A stretch of DNA of 64,000 bases from Paraburkholderia diazotrophica (GTDB lineage: Bacteria; Pseudomonadota; Gammaproteobacteria; Burkholderiales; Burkholderiaceae). The position numbers and the translations under genes were made by a program. The stretch covers positions 124,001 to 188,000 of the forward strand of contig NZ_FNYE01000004.1 in assembly GCF_900108945.1 (NCBI RefSeq). Reading direction: 5' to 3'. Below the pieces are notes generated by a model. That model made no database searches and had not been told where the DNA came from. It worked only from the letters and a program-made list of their open reading frames with translations. The stretch's first letter is position 1. Each line of letters opens with the position of its first letter. Below are positions 39,322-46,883 of this stretch, in pieces.

Positions 39322-39705
39322 GGCTCGTTCGGGTCCGTCGGTTCATCGTTGTCCACATGTCTTGTGGACATGTGCGTGGACAATGCGTTGAGTTTTCAAA
39401 AAAAGCGAAACGAAACAACGGAGTGTGTGTGCTGCGCGACTTGCGTGCAGCAGCACGGTTGGTGTGCCTTTCTGCTTTCCACGATTTTCCGTCGCGCCCG
39501 ATTGCGGACGATACGCTGGAACGACCGTGGGAAGCAGGTTCGCGGGTATTTTACTGATTTCGATGCGCGGGGCAATTTAGACGGAGGGTGTAGGACGGTT
39601 GGCAGGTTCGAATTGTTGTTGATTGTTGTTGACTTTCGTTAGCTGCAGCGAACTTGCGCTGTATAAACTGGAGACCCCACGCGAATGTTCCTGAGGCTTG
39701 CCGAC
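39322..39705. other. Intergenic region upstream of parE with repeated TGTCCACA motifs
   Basis: A 384-bp region without a supported gene, between parE and the HepT locus on the other strand. TTGTCCACA (39349-39357) is followed by its inverted copies TGTGGACA (39363-39370) and CGTGGACAA (39375-39383). These resemble DnaA boxes with one mismatch. The CACATGTC / GACATGTG arms within form an 8-bp hairpin. AT-rich DNA from 39600 to 39670 probably carries the promoter of the MntA-HepT remnant. Confidence 0.45.
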
Positions 39706-39807
39706 ATGAAACCTTCCGACGAGGTGCGCGCACGTCGCGCGGGAATCAGAACGTTCGTCGCGGGCGAACGCGCGGACAATGTATCTGTCTTTAGCAAAGG
39801 ATGCTGA
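39706..39807 (+). pseudogene. Truncated MntA-type nucleotidyltransferase antitoxin remnant
   Basis: A 33-codon frame, MKPSDEVRARRAGIRTFVAG and on to DNVSVFSKGC, then stop. It reads like the first 30 residues of MntA antitoxins, whose next residues (VFGSVARG, then the DLDLLVD catalytic motif) are missing: the frame diverges just at VF and stops one base before the HepT GTG. This is what an internal deletion of the antitoxin would leave. The family match is from memory and short, so moderately sure. Confidence 0.6.
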
Positions 39808-39808
39808 C

Positions 39809-40168
39809 GTGAAGCGAACCGACCAGCGCGTCGCCGATCGCCTGGACCGCATGTTGGAGGCGATGGCGAGAATCGGGCACTACACCGAGGACATGACAGG
39901 CGATATGTTCCGCGTCGATTCGCTCGTACAGGATGCCGTGATCTACAACCTGGGCATCGTCGGCAAGGTCGCATCCGATGTCGAGCGCATCCAGCCGGAC
40001 TTCGCCGCCACGCATGCGCACGTGCGATGGAAACACCTGCGGCAGACATGCGACCGCATCGTGCACGATTACTTTTCGTTCGATGCGGACCTGGCCTGGC
40101 AATGGATAACCCGCGAGCTTCCCGTGCTCAAAGAGCAACTGGCGCAAATCCGGCGGCAGACGTCCTAG
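39809..40168 (+). CDS. HepT-like (DUF86) toxin-family protein, catalytic Arg replaced
   Basis: A 119-residue helical HEPN protein of the HepT family: KRTDQRVADRLDRMLEAMARIGHYTEDM and DAVIYNLGIVGKVASDV match the family well. HepT toxins are RNases with an R-x4-H-x-Y motif (RDRLIHDY in many members). Here the region reads CDRIVHDYF: His86 and Tyr88 are kept but position 81 is Cys (TGC, one transition from CGC). GTG at 39809 is chosen over ATG at 39779 because it has AAAGGA seven bases upstream and gives the usual N-terminus. With the broken antitoxin in front, it is probably a defused toxin. Confidence 0.75.
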   Translation: MKRTDQRVADRLDRMLEAMARIGHYTEDMTGDMFRVDSLVQDAVIYNLGIVGKVASDVERIQPDFAATHAHVRWKHLRQTCDRIVHDYFSFDADLAWQWITRELPVLKEQLAQIRRQTS

Positions 40169-40196
40169 CGTTTTACCGAGCGCGGCCAGCTCGCGA

Positions 40197-42122
40197 TCAC
40201 TTCCCCTTGCTCTCCAGCTCATCCCATCGTTCGATGGCGACAAGCAGTTCGTCTTCGATCGCCGCATAGCGCTCCGTCAGGCGCGCGCCTTCCTGCGCGT
40301 CCTTCACGAAGATCGAGCCATCCTCGATTTGCGAGGCGATCGTCTTCTGTTCCGCTTCGAGTGCCGCGATCCGGTCGGGCAATGCTTCCAGCTCGCGTTG
40401 TTCCTTGAACGAAAGCTTCACCGTGCGCTGCGCATTGCGGCCCGCCGCGCTTTCCTTCGGCGCGGCCTCCTTTGGCGGCTCCTTGGGCGCATCCTGCTGC
40501 GCGATCCGCTCGGAACGCTCGCTTTGAATCTGCCAGTCGGTGAAGCCGCCGACGTATTCGCGCCACTTGCCCTCGCCTTCCGACGCGATCACCGACGTCA
40601 CGACGTTGTCCAGAAACGCGCGGTCGTGACTGACGAGCAGCACGGTGCCTTCGTAGTCCGTCAGCAGTTCTTCGAGCAGTTCAAGTGTCGGGATGTCGAG
40701 GTCGTTGGTCGGCTCGTCGAGCACCAGCACGTTCGCGGGACGCGCGAAGAGACGTGCGAGCAGCAGCCGGTTGCGCTCGCCGCCCGACAGCGACTTCACG
40801 GGCGAACGCGCGCGCTCCGGCGCGAACAGGAAGTCGCCGAGATAGCTCATCACATGCTTTTTCTGGCCGTTGATCTCGACCCAGTCGCTACCTGGGCTGA
40901 TCGTATCGGCGAGACTCTTTTCGGGGTCGAGCTGCGCGCGCATCTGGTCGAAGTACGCGACCTGCAGGTTCGTGCCGACGCGCACCTTGCCTTCTTCAGG
41001 CTGCAGTTCGCCGAGAATCAGCTTGAGCAGCGTCGTCTTGCCCGCGCCGTTCGGACCGACGAAGCCGATCTTGTCACCGCGCATGACCGTCGTCGAGAAG
41101 CGGTCGACCACCGTGCGCGCGCCGTAGCGCTTCGTCACGTCCGTGAGTTCAGCGACGATCTTGCCTGACTTCTCGCCCTGCCCGACGTCGAGCTTCACGT
41201 TGCCCTGCACGTTGCGGCGCTCCGCCTGCTCCTTGCGCATCTGCACGAGCCGCGCGATGCGGCCGACGCTGCGCGTGCGCCGCGCTTCGACGCCCTTGCG
41301 AATCCACACTTCTTCCTGCGCAAGCAGCTTGTCGAACTTCTCGTTTTCGACTCGTTCGACTTCGAGCTGCTGCGCCTTGCGCGTCTGATACGCGGAGAAA
41401 TTGCCCGGATACGACAGCAGCCGCCCGCGATCCAGCTCGACGATGCGCGTCGCGACGCGATCGAGAAACGCGCGGTCGTGCGTGATGAACAGCAAGCCCG
41501 CGCGCTGCGCGATCAGCAGTTCTTCGAGCCAGCGAATGCCGTCGAAATCCAGGTGATTGGTCGGCTCGTCAAGCAGCAGCACATCCGGCTGCACGACGAG
41601 CGCGCGGGCCAGCGCGACGCGCTTTTGCATGCCGCCTGACAGCGCGCCGACGCGCGCATCGCCGTCGAGACCGATCTGCGCGAGCGTCGTGGCGACGCGC
41701 GTGCGCCAGTTCCACGCGTCCGTCGCATCCAGCGACGATTGCAGCGCGTTCATCCGCGCGAGCAGCGCGTCGTGCTGCGCGCCTTCGGGCGTTTCCGCAA
41801 GCGCGTGCGCGACCGTGTTGTATTCGTCGAGCAGCGCGCTTGCGTGCGTGAGGCCCGCCGCGACCGTATCGAACACCGACACGTCGGCGTCGAACTCGGG
41901 TTCCTGCGGCACGTAGACCGTCACCAGATTTTGCTGGCGCGTGATCAGGCCGTCGTCCGGCCTGGCCAGTTCGGCGACGATTTTCAGCAGCGACGACTTG
42001 CCCGCGCCGTTACGGCCGATCAGCCCGACGCGCTCGCCGGCTTCGAGTGAGAAATCCGCGTGATCGAGCAGCGCGACGTGGCCGAACGCCAGTTGCGCGC
42101 CCGTGATGGTGTAAAGCGACAT
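40197..42122 (-). CDS. uup: ABC-F ATPase Uup
   Basis: A 641-residue soluble protein with two ABC ATPase domains and no membrane part. First domain: GRNGAGKSSLLK, LSGGMQKRVALARAL, LLLDEPTNHLD. Linker: EEVWIRKGVEARRTRSVGRIARL, which is specific to Uup. Second domain: GPNGAGKTTLLK, LSGGERNRLLLARLF, LVLDEPTNDLD. C-terminal coiled coil (about 560-640) that binds DNA in Uup. Uup acts at the ribosome and affects excision of transposons. The stop is 28 bp from the convergent HepT gene. Confidence 0.95.
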   Translation of the reverse strand: MSLYTITGAQLAFGHVALLDHADFSLEAGERVGLIGRNGAGKSSLLKIVAELARPDDGLITRQQNLVTVYVPQEPEFDADVSVFDTVAAGLTHASALLDEYNTVAHALAETPEGAQHDALLARMNALQSSLDATDAWNWRTRVATTLAQIGLDGDARVGALSGGMQKRVALARALVVQPDVLLLDEPTNHLDFDGIRWLEELLIAQRAGLLFITHDRAFLDRVATRIVELDRGRLLSYPGNFSAYQTRKAQQLEVERVENEKFDKLLAQEEVWIRKGVEARRTRSVGRIARLVQMRKEQAERRNVQGNVKLDVGQGEKSGKIVAELTDVTKRYGARTVVDRFSTTVMRGDKIGFVGPNGAGKTTLLKLILGELQPEEGKVRVGTNLQVAYFDQMRAQLDPEKSLADTISPGSDWVEINGQKKHVMSYLGDFLFAPERARSPVKSLSGGERNRLLLARLFARPANVLVLDEPTNDLDIPTLELLEELLTDYEGTVLLVSHDRAFLDNVVTSVIASEGEGKWREYVGGFTDWQIQSERSERIAQQDAPKEPPKEAAPKESAAGRNAQRTVKLSFKEQRELEALPDRIAALEAEQKTIASQIEDGSIFVKDAQEGARLTERYAAIEDELLVAIERWDELESKGK

Positions 42123-42376
42123 GGAAAAATAAGGAAACCAGCGATGAGTCAGAAGCGCTCATTGTACCGGTCGATGGCGCGGACACTGAGGCGATACGGC
42201 CCGGCACGACGGCATAGGACGAATCGCATGGGCGTCGGTCGGCTGCGGCAACGCAAAGACCGCGAAGTCCAGGTCTCGCTCGAAGGCGCGAAGAAAGTCG
42301 CGAAAGCAGCCGGCAGCTGGCAAACGCCAGCCCCAAGCCCGCGTTGCAGATGCGAACGCTCCATTCGCGCCGACGC

Positions 42377-42778
42377 TTACTTCACGTGGATCGTGATGGT
42401 CTTGCTCATTCCCGGACCGTACGAACGATGCGCGCCGTCGCCGAAATCGAGCGTCAGCGTATGGTCGCCCGGCGGCAGCGTGAGTTCCGTTTCCGTCTGA
42501 CCCTTGCCGAAATGGAGCGATTTGTCGTTGGCGGGAATGACCTCGCCCTTCGGCAGCGGCTGGCCGTCGACGATCAGGTGGTGGTGCCCCGTGCGCTCCG
42601 TCATCGTGCCGGCGGGCGCGACCTTCATGCCGTCGACGGCAAACTTCACGTGGACGGGATTGCTCACGGTCGCGCCATCCTTCGGCTCGACAAAGGAGAC
42701 GCTTGCAGCATGCGCCACGCCCGACACGACCAGCATGCCCGCGCACGCTGCGCCGGCCAGCCATCTGTTGTTCAGCAT
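42377..42778 (-). CDS. DUF4399 periplasmic protein
   Basis: A 133-residue secreted protein: signal peptide about residues 1-24 (ending VAHAA), then SVSFVEPKDGATVSNPVHVKFAVDGM and TGHHHLIVDGQPLPKGEVIPAND, which identify DUF4399. The HHH cluster could bind metal, but no function is known. GGAGGGAAAAACG lies just before the start at 42778. Monocistronic; 254 bp without a gene separate it from uup. Confidence 0.88.
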   Translation of the reverse strand: MLNNRWLAGAACAGMLVVSGVAHAASVSFVEPKDGATVSNPVHVKFAVDGMKVAPAGTMTERTGHHHLIVDGQPLPKGEVIPANDKSLHFGKGQTETELTLPPGDHTLTLDFGDGAHRSYGPGMSKTITIHVK

Positions 42779-43063
42779 CGTTTTTCCCTCCTTGTTGAAG
42801 GTGACTCGAGAGGCGCGAGGCGCACCGACGTGGGCGCGCCATGCAAAGCGGCGCCGCAATCGAAGAATAGACGCTCGCATCGCGCCGCACGCGAGCCGGA
42901 TAGCCCGCCGCGCGTGCGCCTCTGCATTGATTTAGAACGATAAACGGAACGGGGGACTCAAGCCTTCCAGCGAATTCCGGTAAGATTGCGGGTCGCCGCT
43001 GGACGCCCAATAAAGGGGCAGAGCTGTGCGGATATTGCGTTGAATCGATGAAGAGTGTGTGTC

Positions 43064-43246
43064 GTGAGTGAAGTGATCGAATACAAGAGCTGGGTCTGCC
43101 TGATTTGCGGCTGGATCTACAACGAGGAAGAAGGTTTGCCCGAAGAAGGCATTGCGGCCGGTACGCGCTTTGCCGACATCCCGGATAACTGGCGCTGCCC
43201 GCTGTGCGACGTGGGCAAGGCGGAATTCGCGGTCGTCGAGTTCTGA
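43064..43246 (+). CDS. Rubredoxin
   Basis: A 60-residue iron protein with two Cys pairs, WVCLICGWIYNEEEG and WRCPLCDVGKAEF, that bind one Fe(Cys)4 centre. Rubredoxins carry electrons in the cytoplasm, for example to alkane hydroxylases or oxygen-detoxifying flavoproteins. The start is taken as GTG at 43064 because it gives the usual SEVIEYKSWVCL opening; the frame is open to GTG at 43055. It is the last backbone protein gene before the island. Confidence 0.93.
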   Translation: MSEVIEYKSWVCLICGWIYNEEEGLPEEGIAAGTRFADIPDNWRCPLCDVGKAEFAVVEF

Positions 43247-43356
43247 GCGGGTCGACAGGCGTTGATATTGCGCCGGTGTAGCGCTGATCCGCGGGCGCTC
43301 CGGCCAGTCTCCGAACCGCTCCGTCGTGCGTTATACTCTTCGCTCGTCGGCGGCTC

Positions 43357-43431
43357 CTCCCCGTAGTTCAATGGATAGAACGAGTGCCTCCTAAGCGCTA
43401 GATACAGGTTCGATTCCTGTCGGGGGGACCA
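43357..43431 (+). tRNA. tRNA-Arg (anticodon CCU)
   Basis: All four arms fold by eye. Acceptor CTCCCCG pairs with CGGGGGG (one G-U), D-stem GTTC/GAAC, anticodon stem AGTGC/GCGCT around loop CTCCTAA (anticodon CCT), T-arm ACAGG TTCGATT CCTGT, discriminator A and an encoded CCA. TTATACT at 43331 may be its -10. The gene is intact, and foreign-looking DNA begins right after it; tRNA-Arg(CCU) is a common island integration site. Confidence 0.93.
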
Positions 43432-43474
43432 GACAAAAGGCTAGGATGGCCACCCAGCAAGGCCCTGCGGTCAA

Positions 43475-43495
43475 TTTGGCGTAATTTTGGCGTAA
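43475..43495. repeat. Direct repeat TTTGGCGTAA x2 next to the tRNA
   Basis: TTTGGCGTAA occurs at 43475-43484 and again at 43486-43495 (11-bp period, one helical turn), 44 bp beyond the tRNA CCA. It could be an integrase or excisionase arm site; nothing in the window tests this. Confidence 0.35.
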
Positions 43496-43603
43496 CACTA
43501 GTCTTTTCGCGAATGGCCTTTTGAAGCCTTCCGCTACAGGTTGCCCGAACTATACCGTCCGCAGGTGGCGTGTTTCGCGTCCCAAAAATATAAAAAATAC
43601 CTC

Positions 43604-44950
43604 ATGCCAATCCCCCTAGCCGTCGACCAGCTTCTTTCGGACAAGCGCCTTCGCAAAGCCAGTCGGCGGCGCTGGCGCGAGATGAAAGGACGCGCACGGC
43701 TCGCCGAGCAGCGCCGTGTGAACAAGCTCCGATTTGGAGACTATTCTCGAATTGTCCGCATGCTGGCCGATTGTTGCACGGCCGATCTGAAGCTCCCGCG
43801 TACGGGCGCTAAGGTTGTCGTCCCACCGACCTTTTCAATTATCGATGACCCGGTCACGGCGCTGCAGGTAATCCTCTCGTTCGCAAAGCTGGCTCGCGAG
43901 AACCGGCTGCGGACGGTAGAAATCGACCATAGCAGAATGCAGGTCTGCGACCTCGCAGCGAACGCAGTTCTCGATCTCGTCGCCAGCGAACTGTCGACCG
44001 AAGCACGCCAAAGGGGTTCAAAGATACGTTTCTTCGGTCGCTATCCCATCCCCACGCATCTGAAGCGCTTTGTTCAATGCATAGGGATTGTGAAGCAACT
44101 CTCAATCGCGCACGAAGTGCCCTCTCCGGAGGAAAAAAACGGCGTGCGGGTTTTTGACAAGCGAAAGCGCCATTATCATGATCCGGTCGACCCGACCCAA
44201 GCTGACTTCAAATCGCGCGTCGCCGTAGATTTTGTGGACCATATCAACGGCTGCCTCAACGATCATGGACGAGCGCTGACGCCGGCAGCAGTCCATAAGC
44301 TTTGCGTATACATCGGCGAAATCCTCGGGAACGCGGAAGACCACGCGGGATTTGAGGACTGGACAATTCAAGGCTATCTTGATAACGCCGTTAACACACC
44401 CATGTGTGAGATAGCGATCTTCAATTTTGGAGCGTCTATCGCGGAAACGCTGACTGGGCTTCCAGCGGACAGTTATACGTGGCGACAAATCAGTTCGTAT
44501 GTGTTGATGCATCGAGGCGCCAAGTTGTTCCGAGCTGGCTGGCGGGAACGAGATTTGCTTACGTTGATTGCCCTACAAGGGAACGTCAGTTCGAAGAACC
44601 GCTCCGAAAAGGACACGCGCGGGCAAGGTACCGTTGATCTGATTGAGTTTTTTCAAAAGGTCTACGAGGAATGTGCGAAAGATAGCGGAGAGGCGGCGAA
44701 AATGGCGATACTGTCGGGAAGCACGCACATCCTATTTGATGGCAAGTACCGACTGAGCGGATCGCCTGAGCGTGGTAAAGTTATTGCGTTCAACGCAGAA
44801 AACACGTTGTACAAGCAGCCGGATAGTTCATATGTTAAGTCCTTGGGCACGTTGAAATTTCCAGGAACCATCATTAGCATCCGTTTTCCCCTAAGTACGA
44901 CCAGTACGGTTGCTTTGGGAGTGAACAGAAATGAGCCAAACCGTGATTGA
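43604..44950 (+). CDS. GHKL-type ATPase paired with a STAS-like protein
   Basis: A 448-residue protein. The basic N-terminus (about 1-60) and a middle segment with VEIDHSRMQVCDLAANAVLDLVASE are unassigned; residues about 230-400 form a histidine-kinase-like ATPase fold: N-box GEILGNAEDHA (Glu239, Asn243, Asp246), a G1-like IAIFNFGAS (Asn274 where Asp is usual), and G2 TRGQGTVDLIEFF (Gly340, Gly342). There is no phospho-acceptor His domain. It overlaps the DUF4325 gene by 20 bp. The pair recalls SpoIIAB-SpoIIAA kinase/antagonist switching. The start is uncertain: ATG 43604 lacks a good ribosome site, and TTG 43541 is possible. Composition is clearly less GC-rich than the backbone. Confidence 0.75.
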   Translation: MPIPLAVDQLLSDKRLRKASRRRWREMKGRARLAEQRRVNKLRFGDYSRIVRMLADCCTADLKLPRTGAKVVVPPTFSIIDDPVTALQVILSFAKLARENRLRTVEIDHSRMQVCDLAANAVLDLVASELSTEARQRGSKIRFFGRYPIPTHLKRFVQCIGIVKQLSIAHEVPSPEEKNGVRVFDKRKRHYHDPVDPTQADFKSRVAVDFVDHINGCLNDHGRALTPAAVHKLCVYIGEILGNAEDHAGFEDWTIQGYLDNAVNTPMCEIAIFNFGASIAETLTGLPADSYTWRQISSYVLMHRGAKLFRAGWRERDLLTLIALQGNVSSKNRSEKDTRGQGTVDLIEFFQKVYEECAKDSGEAAKMAILSGSTHILFDGKYRLSGSPERGKVIAFNAENTLYKQPDSSYVKSLGTLKFPGTIISIRFPLSTTSTVALGVNRNEPNRD

Positions 44951-45251
44951 TTTTGGAAAGTTAGAGGGTCCCGTATTTACAGGCCGACCGAGAGGCGAGC
45001 AGCTTCGGACGAAGCTCGGCGTCGATGCGCTTGACGAATCTGATCAAGTAGTCGAGGTAAAAATTCCCGACACGACTTATTCAGTAAGTAGTTCATTCGT
45101 CTTGGGCTTGTTCGGGAAAAGTGTCGTTCATGCGGGAAGCAAGCAGGCGTTTTACGAAAAATTCCACTTCCAAACGTCCCAGCTATTTCGAGACGTCGTT
45201 GATACCTGTGTAACGCGTGCACTCCAAAACAAGACGTTGTTCGATCATTGA
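44931..45251 (+). CDS. STAS-like DUF4325 protein
   Basis: A 106-residue protein. Its core VVEVKIPDTTYSVSSSFVLGLFGKSVVHAGSKQAFYEKFHF fits DUF4325, a STAS-like domain often beside GHKL ATPases; the Ser run (SVSSSF) before the helix lies where anti-sigma antagonists are phosphorylated. The start overlaps the ATPase gene by 20 bp and the end overlaps the next gene by 35 bp, so the three are expected to be translated together. Function unknown; a switch controlled by the ATPase is the inference. Confidence 0.75.
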   Translation: MSQTVIDFGKLEGPVFTGRPRGEQLRTKLGVDALDESDQVVEVKIPDTTYSVSSSFVLGLFGKSVVHAGSKQAFYEKFHFQTSQLFRDVVDTCVTRALQNKTLFDH

Positions 45252-45987
45252 TCTTGCGGTCCTGGTAGCGCTCGTCTGTAGCTTGCCCAACGCGTCGGTA
45301 GCGCGTCCGGCAAGCCAAACGAGCGCAGTTTCCGCACCTCCCGCATCCCCCCTTACTGCTTCGATGGTTGCGCAAGTTGCGCAATCTTCAAGCGGCATCT
45401 ACGCCGAACTCCATAGCATCGCCGCTGACGTTCGCGAGAGCCATCTAGAATCAAAGAGGGCCCCGAGCTGGACACTCGCGACCACGTTCTCATTACTGGC
45501 ATTGCTGGTATCGCTCGGCTCCGCCGCCTATACGGCGGTGTACACCCGACGAAAGGATTCGAGGGCACGTCAGCAGTCGATCAACGACGAGTACTGGCTC
45601 CGCAAAATCGTAAGCCCGCTCGTCATTGAACCCTTGGTCAAATGGCTCTTGGAGACTGTCGGCGAGCTTCCTGCGGACTGCTCCGAAGCGACATTTTCGA
45701 AAGATGCCGCGTCGGCCTACCGAGATACGTTCCAAGCGCAAATGCTCGTGCACCGACGCAATCTGATCGTTCTCAAGCAGCTTGAGCTCGCCCTGTTTGA
45801 AAAGGCTGGCGAGCATCTGGACGACATCGAGGACGGGGTGCTCGACTATTGCGGCGAGAATGCTCTAGAGACAAAGCGCGCCGACGGGTCTGCAGCCCAA
45901 CCAAGAGGCCCGCTAGTCGCAAAAATCCAAGAAAACATGACTGGCATTCTAGGCGCGGTCCAGCGTTTTCAGAATCGACTCTCATGA
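45217..45987 (+). CDS. Membrane protein of the ATPase-STAS module
   Basis: A 256-residue protein with no family I recognise. An N-terminal hydrophobic stretch (IIDLAVLVALVCSLPNA) looks like a signal peptide or anchor, followed by about 50 residues probably outside, a membrane helix near 86-108 (LATTFSLLALLVSLGSAAYTAVY), and a cytoplasmic C-terminal domain (RRKDSRARQQ onward). It overlaps the STAS gene by 35 bp and so belongs to the same module, possibly as its membrane sensor or effector. Confidence 0.65.
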   Translation: MHSKTRRCSIIDLAVLVALVCSLPNASVARPASQTSAVSAPPASPLTASMVAQVAQSSSGIYAELHSIAADVRESHLESKRAPSWTLATTFSLLALLVSLGSAAYTAVYTRRKDSRARQQSINDEYWLRKIVSPLVIEPLVKWLLETVGELPADCSEATFSKDAASAYRDTFQAQMLVHRRNLIVLKQLELALFEKAGEHLDDIEDGVLDYCGENALETKRADGSAAQPRGPLVAKIQENMTGILGAVQRFQNRLS

Positions 45988-46213
45988 AGCGGGACGACGA
46001 AACTCATGCTGCGCCTCGCACGGTTGTCAGGCACGCGGCGGACCCAAGGGCCAGCAATTGCGCACCGCGTTCGTCGCGTTCAGCGCGATCTGCAAATGCA
46101 ACGACAGAACGCGTACCGTCGTGAGCGATAAAGCAGAGAACGTAGGGGCGGAGTGCCGGCTATCGTGTCACCCTCGAGAATCCTCCCGAAACATTGACGG
46201 CAGCAGTGCGATG

Positions 46214-46843
46214 TTAGTCGCCAAGCTTGTCCGTTGACAGTCGTGCCCCATCCAGCGCGCGCAGCGCAAGAAACTTCGCCGGCAACGTCGGGACGAACTT
46301 CATAGCATGCGTTTCATCGCGGAGCACGGCCACGATGAGCTCGTTCATATCGAGGGAGTGCTCAACCGTCTTAGTGTGTAGCTGCCCGGCCGCGAGATAG
46401 CTAATCGAGCGTCGACGTAGCGGTTCGAGTTTCACTGGCGCAGTACCCTTTCGGTTCTTGCCAACGAGCTGCTCGCGCTGACGGTTGTAGCAGCTGATAC
46501 AGAGATGCTTGCCGATCAGACGCGTGCAGCCCTGATGACATCGACTGCATACAGTCGTCCCCTTCAGTTGGGACGGGTTAGCGTCCTGAACGCCTGCATG
46601 GCGCGCACCGATCGGGCAACCCCTGCAGGTCACGCAGCGCATGCTGGCGTCGCTCGACGCGTCTGCGTCGAAGCCATCTACAAAACTCTTCCGGGCACCC
46701 GCCGCCTGACTAAGCAGCATGTTTCCTGCGCGCCAACGTCGGTCGCACTCCTCCGCAGTAATCGAAGCCCGCAGCGGCTCGCATCGAAAGAACTTGCGGC
46801 CGGGCATCAGATCCATCTCGTAGTATTCGATCGTCATCTTCAT
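46214..46843 (-). CDS. Zinc-ribbon protein at the end of the phage tail block
   Basis: A 209-residue protein with three Cys-rich parts: FFRCEPLRASITAEECDRRW, CVTCRGCPIGARH, and CSRCHQGCTRLIGKHLCISCYNRQRE, the last two typical of zinc-binding CxxC pairs. The remainder is basic. I know similar proteins only as hypothetical phage-associated ones, probably DNA- or RNA-binding regulators. ATG 46843 (MKMTIEYYEMDL) is preferred to the longer frame. It lies 40 bp after the baseplate gene on the same strand. Confidence 0.6.
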   Translation of the reverse strand: MKMTIEYYEMDLMPGRKFFRCEPLRASITAEECDRRWRAGNMLLSQAAGARKSFVDGFDADASSDASMRCVTCRGCPIGARHAGVQDANPSQLKGTTVCSRCHQGCTRLIGKHLCISCYNRQREQLVGKNRKGTAPVKLEPLRRRSISYLAAGQLHTKTVEHSLDMNELIVAVLRDETHAMKFVPTLPAKFLALRALDGARLSTDKLGD

Positions 46844-46883
46844 AGTCCCAGTTCGCGGCGCCAGTCGCCCGGCGCCACACAGC

